From contig CAJNOJ010000383.1 of the NCBI GenBank assembly GCA_905250025.1, positions 1 to 64,000 on the forward strand: a stretch of 64,000 bases of DNA, written 5' to 3'. The notes under the pieces are model-generated. The model was not told where the DNA came from and ran no database searches. It saw only the letters and a list, made by a program, of their open reading frames with translations. The DNA comes from Adineta ricciae. Its lineage: Eukaryota; Rotifera; Eurotatoria; Adinetida; Adinetidae. The stretch's first letter is position 1; each line of letters opens with the position of its first letter. Below are positions 32,800 to 45,137 of the stretch, piece after piece. The translations under genes were made by a program, and so were the position numbers.

Positions 32800-33865
32800 G
32801 GTATCAAGTCTTGTTCTGATTCGATTGTCCACTCTGTAAAAATTGTCAGTCTTACTGTGAAAAATAATGATGCAGATAGTGTAAAATGGCATTGCTTATT
32901 CCCTGCACGAATCAGTCAATTGAAGATTTCGCATGTCGATGCGATTTATCTTATATTCCTAATCAACTTACGTTTGCTAACATTGGAAGATGGTACTTGT
33001 GCTTAATTTGACAGTATTCGCTCGCGAAACTCTATTTTGCAAGATCTTCGTATCTATGGCGGTAAGTAAAATGTTCAAAGTGTGAATTAAAATGACTCAC
33101 TCTTTTGTATACATAGCGTTTTCCATATTCTCGTCTTATTATACAAAATCTATCAATGGTTTATTCCAACTCATATTATCTAATGGTTTTTCGTAACTTC
33201 GAGTATGCAAAGCTACACATATCGGAATATTAGGTTTTAGTAATACATGGATAGGTGCGCCTAATTGTCATGTTCTCCAACTAGATCCTCATACAGCGCA
33301 CGGTTGTGAACAATTTCGGTCTAAACTTTCCATCTTGCGTCATTTTACTAGCAATCAATCAGTATGTGATAATAAATCCATAAGTATATGACTCATGTTT
33401 AATGCATATGCTATTTTCTGTTTTAAATGTATTTATTTGTATACCGGTCAGCAGTGGTGATCTAAACCAAAAAGGTATACCGAATGAATGGGCCAATATT
33501 CAACAATTCGAATGTGAAGGTATTTTTATACTCGATTTTTGCTCTCATGAGGATTATGGTGACCATGAACCACCGCTTCATTCGAATAAAATGACAAATC
33601 CTGGAAATTTTTACGACAATAGAATTACTATACGAGGTCGTGTCCTACGCAAGACTGAACCGTATTGTCACACTTCGTTTCTCATTCAAATCAAAATATC
33701 ATCTGAATATTCTTTTAAGCCTCCTGAGTGTGATCATTCTTGATCCACTATAGCATGTAAGTATAGATGATTCAGGAAGACAGCGTTGATGTTGGTTTTT
33801 ACTTGACAATGGAGACCACAAACTAACAACTCCATTACGTGACTTTCTTTTAGCTATCATCCGCC
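32800..33865 (+). pseudogene. ubiquitin-conjugating (E2)-like gene remnant, copy A, cut at the segment boundary
   Basis: In shifted frames there is a CPLC-x-NCQSYC stretch near 32830-32865, then NEWANIQQFECEG and ITIRGRVLRKTEPYCHTSF with IKISSEYSFKPPE (33575-33730). The latter is the beta-sheet of a UBC fold leading into the PPxV motif. Beyond it a frame reads WFLLDNGDHKLTTPL, where the catalytic Cys should precede. Stops and frameshifts interrupt all parts. The reading ends at about 33865 where the copy A segment stops. Copy B continues into the C-terminal half. Confidence 0.65.
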
Positions 33866-34260
33866 CATGTAACTCTGAAACGCAGAAAAAACGCGTTTGG
33901 ACGCGTTTGGTGTTTCACATAGTGTAGTGTCGCGTCTAGACGCATCCTACGAACGCGTCCGAACGCGATAGAATTATCAAACGCGGCCAGACGCATCCTA
34001 TACACGCATCTGAACGCGGTAGAACCTAAGAACCGCGGCCAGACACATTCTATAAACGCACCCGAACGCGATACAACTAAGAAATGCGCCTAGACGCATC
34101 CTATAAACGCATCCGAACGCGATAGAATTAAGAAACGCGTCTAGACGCATCCTATAAGCGCGTCTGAACGCGATAGATCCTAAGAAACGCGACCAGGCGC
34201 ATCATATAAACGCGTCCAGACGCGTTTATGTGCGTTTTCGGCAATTGATGCGTTCAAACG
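33866..34260. repeat. 51-bp minisatellite rich in ACGCG
   Basis: About six degenerate units of 50-52 bp, each with GAACGCGATAGAA and AGACGCATCCTATAAACGC, fill the interval between the end of copy A and the junction. Unit starts lie near 33961, 34012, 34064, 34114 and 34165. The CpG and MluI-like content is far above the surroundings. No coding potential. Confidence 0.85.
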
Positions 34261-34345
34261 CGTCTGAAATGACAAACTCTTNGGGCGGCGGGGGGGGGGG
34301 GGGCGCTGGGGGTTCCACCCCCCCAATCCCCCCCCCCTGTGTTCG
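34261..34345. other. copy A/copy B junction: single N, poly-G and poly-C
   Basis: A lone N at 34282 is followed by a run of G, a short GC-rich spacer and runs of C, ending at about 34340. The next base pairs start the similarity to 7445. This composition occurs nowhere else in the window and looks like low-quality sequence or a closed gap. The short minus frame across it (34180-34380) is not a gene. Confidence 0.8.
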
Positions 34346-34421
34346 TCACTGTGCCCATGTGACTTTGTGTGCTGGTTCACATTCTTCTTATTTCCTTTTA
34401 TTTTAAATAGTAATCTCTATA

Positions 34422-37400
34422 TTAATAAGAAGTGGTGCGTCCTTTGATTGGAATTCCTTGCCAATTAGTTCCTGCGGGTACAATTTCTCCTCGCATTATC
34501 AGGCTGAAAGGTCCTATGTTTGCACCATGACCTATTCGCGTATCGAGAAGTATGATTGATTCACCACCAATGGTAGCTTCACTTTCTATATGCACTTCAC
34601 CTAATTTCATCACTCGATCTTCAAAGAGGTGTGTTTGAATGCCAACATCTGCATCTATCGTGACGTAGTCACCGATATGAACTAAATCAAATTCGGTTAC
34701 ATCTGTCGTATCGAGATAACATCCTCGGCCGATATGAACGCCGAAACATCGTAGCATGGGAGCCAAAAAGAGAGTACCTTCCAGAAATCCAAGAAGTATA
34801 GAACCAGCCGTGTCTTCGTAAATTACAGTGATCAATTCCGATATCCATACAAAGGGACTCCACAAAGGATCTTGGCGAGCGCGATATTTACCAATCAATA
34901 GCCATTTAAGAATCAAACAAAATAGAAGTGAAGGTACAGCAAATACCATGATGTAAACTATTGGTATTAAAAGAAAGAAGAGATAAATATGGTTGTGGGT
35001 TTGACTCCAAACGAATATCTCAAAAGCGATACCAATCTCTAAGACGATCAAAACTCGAGGCACAATTACTCGTAGTATATCGATTATGGATCGTCCAAGA
35101 ATCAAATATGCGCTGGGACGGAAAGTCATTTCATCCGAAATATCTGATGCCACTTGCTGTCGCTTGCTGAGGACGATAGGTGGCGAGCCGACGCAGGATT
35201 CACCTTCCTTCAATCCATCAGCTACTGTTGACATACATCCAATTAAACATCCATCAGGTATTTGGATTCCACTATTTATACATGCTGCATTACCAATAAA
35301 AGCTCGCTGGCCAACGATCGTTTTACGTAGATGAATGTAACCACGAGATATGTAAGGATTCGCTAGTGTAACTGTATCCGCTACGAAACTTTCATCACCA
35401 ATTTCAACCAACGAATGAACCATTCCTGACGCTGTCGATACTTCGCAACGTTGACCAACTTTCATACCAAATGCTTGAAGTAGTGGCCTAGCATAGACTG
35501 TAGCAAACAGTGCATAGATATTCTCTAAAGCTACATCAAATAATTGATCGAAAATCCATTTGCGCATGAAAGTCCACGATTTTGTGCTGTAGACACCTTC
35601 TTTGATAGAACCAATAAAAAAAAATCGTACGATCACAATTTCTAGGATGATTAAACTAGTGTAAAGAATGCCCACAACAGGAGAGAAATAAATCACTTGC
35701 AGCCAAGGTGACAAGGCTGTCCATCGGATATAGTCGAACAAAATAAGACCCGGAAACATTGGAATGAAATTCATCAGAGGCAAAAAGAAAAGAATCAATA
35801 GAAGAAAGATGGATGAAACTAACACAGACTTCCACTTCTCCGAATTCGATTCCGTAACAGTCTCTAATGGGATTGTTCGATGGCAATATTGTGCTGGTGA
35901 CCCTTGCCAGGCTTCATGTGCTGGAATACACACACCAGAAGGAAGAAATGACATTGAACACAATTCAGAATGATCGCTCATGATGCATTCCCCATTTAGA
36001 ACACTACGGACGCCCACATGAACATCGCATCCAATGGATACTCGTCGAAATTTGAGCGTATAATTATCGACAAAAGCTGTTCGAATAGCAACGTCCGACG
36101 AAATTGTTGAACCGTCACCAACGCTCAACAGATCTACGACTGAACAATCCATGTCACCAATGTGCACATTATGACCAATCTTGGCTCCAAGTAACCGATA
36201 GAAAATTGGCATCCACGGTGTATCGGAGAAGCTGTCGAGTGATGATAAACCCAGGAATTGTTTCACAGTCCACCAACGTACATACATCAAACTCCAAAGA
36301 GGAAAATCTCCTTCTCGAAAACGACCAATTACAACCCATTTGACTAGAATCGCCAGAAAACTCAATAGCACTGGAACAATTACATATGTTAAATAGGCAC
36401 CAAGGAATCCGTATATAAGACCGTAGTTTTCCAAAGCAATGTCAAACATAATGAAAGGCAAAAGTATCTCGACTGCTGTAAGACCAAAAACAATCAGGAG
36501 AACGATAGCCTGAATCAGAGCGCACAGAGCGAGTCGAGATATCGCCGGTTTATCAATGGTCATATCTGAGATAAAGATTTTCTCAGCGTTAGAATTACTG
36601 GATGTTACTGACAGGCGTTCAGCAAGAGCTTTCGCTGTTTTACATTCATATAAATCTTGAATTGACACATTTGGAAAAGATTCACGTAATTTGCTAACTG
36701 TTTGTGCTGCTGTTAATGAATGTCCACCAAGATCAAAGAAGAAATCGTCATCTTTAGTTATTTCATTGTGTGGAAATGTACTGCGAAATGCGTAGAGAAT
36801 AATATCGGCTATGTTCCGATTGATGGTTTTATTTGACACCGGTTGCTGTTCTAAAATTAAGAGATATTCTCTATATTAATACTGATCATACTTTTACGTC
36901 AACCAAACCTTATCTTTACATACACTTACTTGGACTTTTTGTTATTTCATTTTTGTTTGGACTGTTTCGTAAGGATAAAGAATGAAGTGCTTTACGATCG
37001 ATTTTTCCACTGCTCAAAAGAGGCATTTTTTCATCGATTGTAATCAATCGATCCGGGATCATGTAACGAGGTATTCTTTTTGTTAATCTCTCACGCATTT
37101 TTGCTTCACTTAATTCTCCTACAACATAAGCAATAATTTGTTCGTTTTGAACAGTAACAGCAGCTGATTTAACATTATCTTTCAAATTCAATAGCTCTTG
37201 TTCAATCTCATCAAGCTCAATACGGAAACCTCGTAACTTGACTTGAGTATCAATACGTTGGTGGAAAAATATTTGATCATTTTCGAATGTAACTTGATCA
37301 CCAGTGCGATACCCGTATTCAGTGAATTTTTCTTTTGTTAATTCACTCAATCCAACATAACCACGCGCAATGCCTGGTCCACGAATACATAATTCGCCCG

Positions 37401-38427
37401 TGCTTGCTGATGTTGGTTGTCCAGTTACTTCATCGAGAAGGCAACAAACGTAATTTGGTAAAGGCCTACCTATACTAATTGGCTTATTCGGATGTACGAG
37501 GCTTAAAGTGGCAGCGACGGTTGTTTCAGTTGGACCATAAGAATTATAAATTAAACGATCTTCTCGCCACCAACGATCTACTAACGTCTTGGGAAAAGCT
37601 TCACCACCGACGTTAATTAAACGAAGCTTGAGGGCTGGATCATTATTTAAGAGAAGTAGTAGAGTGGGCACCGAGAAAAGAGCGGTTACTGAATGACGAA
37701 TCAAGAACAGATGAAGACAATCAGTATTCAAAACATCTGACTTCGCAGCAATAACCATGGTTGCACCCGCTAGGTAAGTTAAGAAAGTTTCTTCAAGAAA
37801 TAAATCAAATGCTGCTGAAGAGCCCTGATAAATAATGTCATCATGTTTAATACTTAAAACTTCATTATCAGCACGCACAAAATGGCAAATGCTTTGATGA
37901 GTAATTGCAATTGCTTTTGGTTTTCCTGTTGATCCAGATGTACAAATGATATATGCAATTGACTGATTGTCAATTTGATCTTTTAGATTAATATCAATCA
38001 TTGATTGGTTTTGAGCGATCGATTGAACATTGAATGATAATGGATGACTGAAATGGGCTCGAGAATCGATTAAAAGAAGATTAGCTTTGAGATCCGACAA
38101 TACTTCATTAACTCGTTCTTCTGGAATATCGGCATCGAAAGGAACATACGTTGCACCAGTCATTAAAACACCAAGAATTGTTGCATGCAACAACGCTGAT
38201 CGAGATAGGCAAATGCCTACAATACTACCCGGGCCGATTTGTCGCATATTACGCAGAGTATGAGCGATATTTAGAGCATGTATGCGTAATTGATCGTAAG
38301 TTATCTCTTCATTTAGCCAACGAAGAGCAACTTTATTTGGATAATGTCGCGCAGAAACAAGAAAAATATCATGAAGATATTCGTCTTGCAGTAAACTGGG
38401 ACATTCTGGTCCTGATATTATTGTCAT
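34422..38427 (-). CDS. Pls-like single-module NRPS (candidate poly-lysine-type synthetase), intact
   Basis: Exon 1 38427-36930, intron 36929-36851 (79 bp, GTAAGT...TTTTAG, phase 1), exon 2 36850-34422: 1308 residues. Adenylation domain (1-490): TSGSTGKPK (163-171), NSYGPTETT (295-303), GELCIRGPG, YRTGD (373-377), LRGFRIELDE and SSGKIDRK with catalytic K475. Carrier domain: LGGHSL with phosphopantetheine Ser544. Then six membrane segments in three pairs, each pair followed by a left-handed beta-helix-type soluble domain (hexapeptide patterns such as IGDYVTIDADVGI). No condensation or thioesterase domain. This layout and the ~1300-residue length match bacterial Pls, where the three C-terminal domains join the monomers. 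Specificity positions D208 L209 E212 F251 I271 V273 S296 V304 A305 K475 resemble a lysine code. Start chosen at MTIISGPE; TTTTAG two bases upstream may be a cis- or trans-splice acceptor. The membrane location is inferred; the product is untested. Confidence 0.93.
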
Positions 38428-39035
38428 ATCTAAAACAGATAAAATACTGATGCTCAATATTGAAAACATGAATACAGGAAATGGAAAATGGCAATCATAC
38501 GAACTTCATCAGTGTTTCTCACAATCTAGGATGTGGAAGTGAGCATTAGCCTAGGAGAAACGTTGGTTTGTTTAGTCTATGGTATTCAACTAGTAACAAT
38601 GGTTTAGTATCACTCGAGAATATATTTAAGAGCTGTATGCATGTGCAGTATTATATGCAGTTGCTAAGTAAATGTATGATTGTATATACTAATCACACCC
38701 TCCATTTGACGCCTCTTAACGAAATGACTAACTTCGTTAGAGAAAAGGAATGAAGTAATGTGTCTATAGACATAAGCATGCGTACTATGCATGAAAAAAC
38801 ATATCGCCAAACCTACACAAAACGCTTCGTAGGCGTTAAATAGCTTAGGAGTGTAGCAACATGTTGGACAATGGCAATGAAAACTTGAGATATTAGCGTT
38901 TGACATTATCAGTACAGCCATAGATGCACTTGCGCTGTTCATTGTTATATTACTCTTAATATCTCGTGTTGACAGTTTTCATGAGAAAGGCTTGAAACAG
39001 AACAATATTTTTCCTAATCTGCAGAAAAAAAATCC
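38428..39035. other. upstream region of NRPS copy B
   Basis: Counterpart of 11231-11842. A minus frame at 38664-38942 (92 codons, MNSASAS...) is diverged from that in copy A and ends differently; I do not count it as a gene. The empty insertion site of the copy-A MITE is at about 39024-39038. Confidence 0.4.
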
Positions 39036-41659
39036 AAATTGATTAGATATTGCTGTGTACTGAACTGAATAAAAGCAGCGAACTGAGTTAGCTTATGCAA
39101 GTATTGAGCACTATGCACATGTTTCTGAAGAGAAATGAAGGGATTTTTATCAAACACGCACCCTCGCGTGTCTCATTGTTCAGAGATTATTCCTGATGAT
39201 ATTATTTCACCTTTTCTCTGTCTATGATTATCTTGTGTTAACGATTGTTCAATCAATTGTTTTGACTTCAAGACGGTCGAGGAAATGAGTTGTCGGTCAA
39301 GTGAACCAGACGCTTCGCTTATTTTATGTTCTTTAAGCTTCTTAAATAAACGCCTAGTCGGTCGGCCACTCACGGCTAGCCATTCCAGTGCGTACGCATT
39401 TTACTATACTAACTTCATTTGAACGAAGATGTTATCTACAAATGAGGTCATTTCATAAAATCAATTCATAATCGAAAGCTTATAAACTTTACATAGGTAT
39501 ATCATTCTCTGCAAACAGATTTCATTCTTCCCTTCACCACGAAGAACTTTAAAAAGCTGCCAAATATGTTCTTGGAGATCAACGATTAAGTACTACATCT
39601 AAAAAATCTTAAGACTTATATGAAAATCTGTTCTTTAAAATATTATACTTCAAATCGAGGACTGGTCGCTGGTCGATCACTCGCTGCTCGCTGCTAGCCG
39701 TTACATGTACATTTTCGCTCTTTCACCTAATCTAGAACCACTTTCGAAAACAACACTTGGCAAAGGAAACATTATTTTGACTGACTTGCAGCAGATGATG
39801 TTTCTACAATATAGCTGTTTATACAAGTGTCTGATCTCAGTAATATGCTGATGACTATGGGGATCCAGCAATCGGCGCAAGTCAGCTATAAGATTTTGTT
39901 CTACATATTACCGCTTAAAACATTATCGTTTACAAAAAGTGATCCTGTGTCGGAAAAAAGGAGACAGAAAGCTTTTATGAAAAAACTAACCTTGGATTTG
40001 AGTTCCCCGACCTAGATTACTGTTCGGCCAATCCTTACTACCTACATTAATAATTCATCCCTAATTAGTCTGCAGGTAACTAATTCTAATAAATAGTTTA
40101 AAACTTACCCCAGATTCCAGTTCCTCGACCACGATTATTTATCTAGTAGTCGATTTCTAGCTGATAAGGGTAAATTTCGATGATTTAAGAAATCCTTATT
40201 TCCTATTGGCTTGTACCAACAAACTTGTACCGATTTTTGACGCAGCTATAACCCTTTCTTTCAGAAAGGGAATATCTATGAAAGCTAATCTGATTGAGAA
40301 AAATCCGTTTAATTAGAAAGACAGCAGATATTTGAAAATCTTCCTACTGCGCTTAGGAATAATACGGCGCGACGGCCAGTTGCCCTCTACTAAATATATT
40401 ATCAGCTCCTCTGTGTTTCTCAAGTGACAAATAAAACCTGTTGCATTTCAATGATCTATCCATCTCATAGTTTGTTTGTCTTTCACTCATGCCCATTTCA
40501 TTTGCTAAAACACTTCTCATACAAACGCCTAGTCGTTCCCATGACTATCCCTACTATGCCTTTCACTTTTGATTAATTCTCAAAATGACCGACTACGTTT
40601 CCCGTCATTCTGGCTTTTAAAGAGTATCCATCATAGTGCCTAATATGTTCAAATTAGTATTTGCCTGGTCGTTGTCCCTATAGGTAATAATATAGAACTA
40701 CACTCGCGGTCATACTTTTGGAGACCCACTTCCACTAAAATCTTATCGAAAGACAGCACGTGTCGCAGCGTGGAAAAAAAACTATATTAACTTCATACTA
40801 TTTCTTCTGATATCTTAAATTGTAAATATCATCACGTGAGATATGCCAAAGTCTTTTGGTGCAAATGTCTAAACAACTATCTTCGCACACATTTTGTGGC
40901 AAGCATGGACAAGCCAAGTCCAAAACTGTATAAATATATCCAAGTGTTTTATGCAGCTTAGTATTAATTTTAGGGCTAAAAGTATTAAAAAAAACTTTAA
41001 TTAACAACCATAGAAGAACTTATGGAGTGAATTGACGCCAAATATGGGAAGTGAACTCGATTTTTGTCTTGACTCAAACCAGATCAAGTTGATCTTCGAC
41101 CTAATTTCAAGTTAAATCAGGTCAAGTCGATCTTCGACCTAATTTCAAGTTAAATCAGGTCAAGTCGATCTTCGACCTAATTTCAAGTTATTTGTGACTC
41201 GGCTTGAGCTATGACTTGAATTCGAAGATTTTTATATGTGACTTAACTTGGATCAAAAAGCTGATGCCTTGCACATGCCTGCCTTATAGTGACCAGCCAA
41301 GATTATCCTTCTCTTTTTCGTTCTTCTGATACACTGATGCAGAAAGACGAAAAACAAAAGAACATTCTCGGTTGTACTCCATCATACCCAGCCATAGTGC
41401 TTAACCTACTATATCCGACACAAATATTTAGCAAAGATTCAGAAACATCTGTTTTGAAAAGAGGTAGGAAGAAGCCGCACCTCAACGAATAAAGAAAAAC
41501 TAACAGCAGATTCAGGATCTCCGACCTCGATTGCCCTTCGGTCAAACCTTAAGATGATCATCTGTGTTTCATGTATATACTATTTGAACGAAATAAAACA
41601 ACAGCCGAACGAACTTTAACTCAAATTCTATGTATATCCTCCTTTCAGTAGAGGGAACA
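39036..41659. other. copy-B-only block without recognised genes
   Basis: From about 39160 to 41650 nothing matches copy A. Frames are short and unconvincing. The block contains a 38-bp tandem repeat (41081-41190). A GCTGGTCG/CGCTGCTCG-rich stretch near 39665-39705 vaguely recalls the GGTCG/GAGCGACTAGCC sequence near 145-185 and may be repeat debris. Confidence 0.5.
41081..41190. repeat. 38-bp tandem repeat, about 2.9 units
   Basis: Units starting at 41081, 41119 and 41157 share AGGTCAAGTCGATCTTCGAC followed by CTAATTTCAAGTTAAATC. The last two are nearly identical and the first has a few changes. Each unit contains the small palindrome GTCGATCTTCGAC. Non-coding. Confidence 0.85.
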
Positions 41660-42054
41660 TGCAAAATGAGCTCGGTACTTGATTTTTTGAGAAAGAAGAC
41701 AGATGAAAATCGTGTGCACACACCACTCGTCTTATATCAAAAGGTGGTTGTTGATATTCTGTAGGTATTCATGGTACAAACTTTTTTTCTTACGCGCTAG
41801 GCGGGTGTGGGCGATGCTCCGCCGGCTCCAAATTGGCAGCGTACCGAGCAGCAGAGTAATGCACAGATGCAAGCATACGGCTCATCTATAGGTACATTAT
41901 GTAAGCAGCAGTCCGCAACTCAATTTTCAGCATAGCTACAAATGCAAAATAATTCTTTATGATCGATTATTTTTACTGCTATGTTTCTGAGTATCGAAGA
42001 TTACAGAAAGATTAATATCTGTTTCTATATCACTGCTTATTTCTTTGTCGAAAG

Positions 42055-43018
42055 GAATCATGATGGGTGGGCTATAAAAAATGCCCCTCGCAGTATTTTG
42101 CATTTTTCTCACCTATAATTCAAGTTAGAAAACATTATTTTTCTATAGAAAGATTCCTCGTGAAGTTCTCTACAAAATCATAATTAATCTTACATTTATA
42201 GAATGTAAGAAAGAACCGTTAAATAAAAAATACTGCGAATATAAAATGTACCTCACTTGCAAAAGGAGAAAACGTCAGGCAAGTGACTAATTTTATGAAT
42301 GTTTTTTTTAATCGTCGACCGTATATATTCTCAATAAAACTATAGCATAGAATGCAGCGTGAAAACCTCTATCAGATGCATTCATTATTAAATTTAGTTT
42401 ATATACATGCTTTCTATTTCCCAAATGGTGCGCAGATATTTTTCGAGTTTTCAAGAATGATCATGTTTTCGTCAAGTAGGCCATTGTGCAATTTAAAAGC
42501 AATTGATGTATCAGCATAGAATGACTTGTTATGCAAATTGTAAAGCTTTTCAAGACTCATCTGGCGATTTATTCAAATTTATTGTTTTATAAGACATCAT
42601 GTAGAATAAAGATGAAATTAGAATAAGGAATTTCGAATATATATACGAAGAGATCTCTGGTAAACTAGAAAAGTAAAAAGCGCATGCGTAGACTAAAACT
42701 AATGGTGAATCTTGTAATTAGAAATTTTTACGCTGCATCTTTTCATGTAATTTATTATTGAAAGAACGCAAGAAAAAAGCGCTGATCATTTGTAAAACAG
42801 TTGTTAGCTTTAAAGGTGAGGTGCATTTTATGTTCGCAGTATTTTTAATTTAACGATTTTTTCTTACATTCTACAAATGTAAGATTAATTATGATTTTGT
42901 AGAGAACTTCACGAGAAATCTTTCTATAGAAAAATAATGTTTCTAACTTGAATTATAGGTGAGAAAAATGCAAAATACTGCGAGGGACATTTATTTACAG
43001 CCCACCCATCATGATGAA
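42055..43018. mobile_element. foldback-type element with ~210-bp inverted arms, copy B
   Basis: Counterpart of 13635-14613. The outer ends ATCATGATGGGTGGGCT and AGCCCACCCATCATGAT are perfect inverted repeats here, better kept than in A. Inner arms share CTCACCTATAATTC and the GTAAGATTAATTA region. No open frame in the centre. Confidence 0.8.
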
Positions 43019-44926
43019 CTCGAAAATATACAGTAGTGTCAAACTTGAAACTTGAAACTTTAATTCAAGTATTCTAAGTATTCAACTATTTGCGCACCCG
43101 TCCCACACCCTTACTTTGATATTGAAGGTTGTGAGGGTGGGTGAGGGTGTGAAGACATGAGGACGTGGGTGAACATTGTTAACATTCGGATATCATCTAA
43201 ATCGACACCTATATCCTCAGCTTTGCACTAAAAAATAGTTTTTTCGAACAAAAATCATCAACATTTTCAGCTAAAAAGAGGGCGCTGAATAAAAAATTAT
43301 GATATCTGAAAGAGCTGAAGATGGGCTATCTTCTCATGCATTTATCTTAATTTCCAGAGTTTTTACGAAAATTGACTTTTTTGAGTGAGGGAGGGGGAGG
43401 AGGAGGGTAGGTGGTGGCCTATAGAAAACATACGAAGAAAGATATGAAACGAGAATATATACGGAAATTATGAACATAAAGCATGTGTTATTTATAAGCT
43501 CATTATATTTTCTCTGAAAATCAGAGAATCTGCCATGGCATGCATTTTTTAGATATAAAGCTTACACAAGCCTGTATCGCTGATGCAAAAAGTCAGCTCA
43601 TTTTCTGGAACCATAATGTAGACATTCCACTGTTATGATTCAGTTGTGTTAATTATGGGCCACCCTCGCTATTATGGCATTTATTTGAAGAGTAAACAAT
43701 GTTAGAAAAGCCAATTTCATCATCATTTTCTAAGAGTAAAAATAACGTCACGCAGAAAGTTTTATTTTGTGTCATTTTTTCCTGGGGCAGCTGTAGCTCA
43801 GCATCTGCTGTCATATTGTTTATTATGAATTTTAAAAAGGAAATTATTTAATTTTTAGTTATAATATTGCATCTATAGAGAATCTTTAAGAGCACATGGC
43901 ATCTGGAAATTATTATCTGGATAAATACAATTGTGAATTTCCTAGAGAGTTCCGAGAAAAACCTTGTCATCAATTAGATGTGTATCGTTTACATATTTAC
44001 TATCATTAAAATGAGAGCGATGTAATGTATTTCTATATATGGTCAACCCTTTTGAGGCGATTCAATTTTTTTTAGAAAGTAGCTTAAATTTATTAATTTT
44101 CACGTATACTTATCATCTATAAATACACCTGTTAGTTTTCTGAGGGTATATAACCATATGTTTCTCTTTGTCTAGTTCTCATGCATATATGAAGAATTGT
44201 CGTTTTCATTTTATTGGGCAGTTACTGAAGTTTACTATTCTTCGTGCTTAGCTTATGCGATAGAAGCGAGACAAAAAATGAAATTTCATTTTTTCCGTTT
44301 TAGATTCCTTTTGTATCATTACTTTCCACTCTTCTCCTTAAATGTATTAAAAGAATTAATTTCTTTGAGTTCATCTAGATGTTTTATGGTGAGATGTCTT
44401 TTTCTAACAAATACAGTTTACTTCATGCCACTTGTTTCTCTGTTTCTCAATGAACTTCATTATCTCCTGAATGTGTTTCTAATGATATCCTGTACTAGAT
44501 ATCTTAAATATTCTCTGTTTCACTTCGATATATCTTTCCTAATATCATTCCTTCTTGATATCTCATGTCTGGATTTCTTTCTACGTATATCACCCTCTAT
44601 ACCTGGATAACTGTCCTAAATATATATAGTTGGTATTTTTCAATAAGTATACATATCGTTTTCTTTTGTTCTTTTGAAAATTATCAAGCGCACAGTATGT
44701 CGACTTAAGAAATGTCATCTGAAGAAGTCAACAAGGGCAACAGCGAAAACTCACTGATCACCTGCTCGAAGACCATGTGTCCGTTGCTATGAAAAGACTA
44801 GACAACAACAGTCAAGATAAACAAGTGCAATAACAATAAAGAGAGTAAAAACTTGCTGTCCTAATTGTGATAGTTTTTTTGCGTTGCTTGTTTTAACGAA
44901 AAGCATTTCTCTCCGCAATAGAATAG
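43019..44926. other. copy-B-specific spacer with one dispersed repeat
   Basis: About 43035-43130 carries the third copy of the inverted-arm repeat found at 6320 and 15160 (TTCAAGTATTC, TATTCAACTATT, then GATATTGAAGG). G-rich simple sequence lies at 43130-43165 and 43384-43415. A 137-codon plus frame (44197-44610) is hydrophobic low-complexity sequence, and I do not call it a gene. Confidence 0.5.
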
Positions 44927-45132
44927 TGTAACGACAAACTGGTTGAGTAGCTGACCGCTTCTCACGGTATCGATGTTTATTGACTACTCTACATGACCAG
45001 AATGTATCTCTTTCACAATAAGACAAGCGCTTATATAGAGAAGAGGAAAGAGAGAAATGACCCGGAGATAGTATGATATAGAGGTGAGAGAATAAAGAAC
45101 AGAAGGAGATGAACGATATCATTATCGTTACA
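44927..45132. mobile_element. solo LTR, 206 bp, with AATAG target duplication
   Basis: Nearly identical to 20945-21150 and of the same length. It begins TGTAACGACAAACTGG, ends ATTATCGTTACA and is flanked by AATAG on both sides (44922-44926 and 45133-45137). The different target duplication shows an insertion separate from that in copy A, although both lie in the non-homologous middle blocks. The bases GTCGACTAGT follow soon after both copies, which I cannot explain. Confidence 0.85.
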
Positions 45133-45137
45133 AATAG

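Larger units (their letters stand above)
7445..33865. repeat. segment copy A of a large duplicated block
   Basis: This stretch is collinear with 34346-54115. Gene order and orientation are the same from the NRPS through the fucosyltransferase, the two small glycine-zipper genes, the DEG/ENaC remnant and the secreted papain-fold-like gene to the E2-like remnant. Coding sequence differs by a few percent (roughly 6-7% of residues in the NRPS C-terminal part, about 4% in the fucosyltransferase). Copy A alone has a 10.4-kb block (about 14625-25055), a 300-bp MITE (11843-12143) and about 0.75 kb (12165-12905). It ends abruptly inside the E2-like pseudogene. Confidence 0.9.

Noticed and set aside
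34283-34340. Telomeric repeat at the poly-G/poly-C junction
   Set aside because: No short unit repeats regularly; it is homopolymer runs with a spacer.
34180-34380. Short frame over the poly-G/poly-C junction
   Set aside because: It consists of homopolymer translation and contains an N.
39180-39220. Second hammerhead motif (CTGATGA on the plus strand)
   Set aside because: No GAAA follows a stem II hairpin and no cleavage site is in place.
44197-44610. 137-codon plus-strand frame
   Set aside because: Phe/Ser/Leu-rich low-complexity translation of T-rich DNA, with no domain and no counterpart in copy A.
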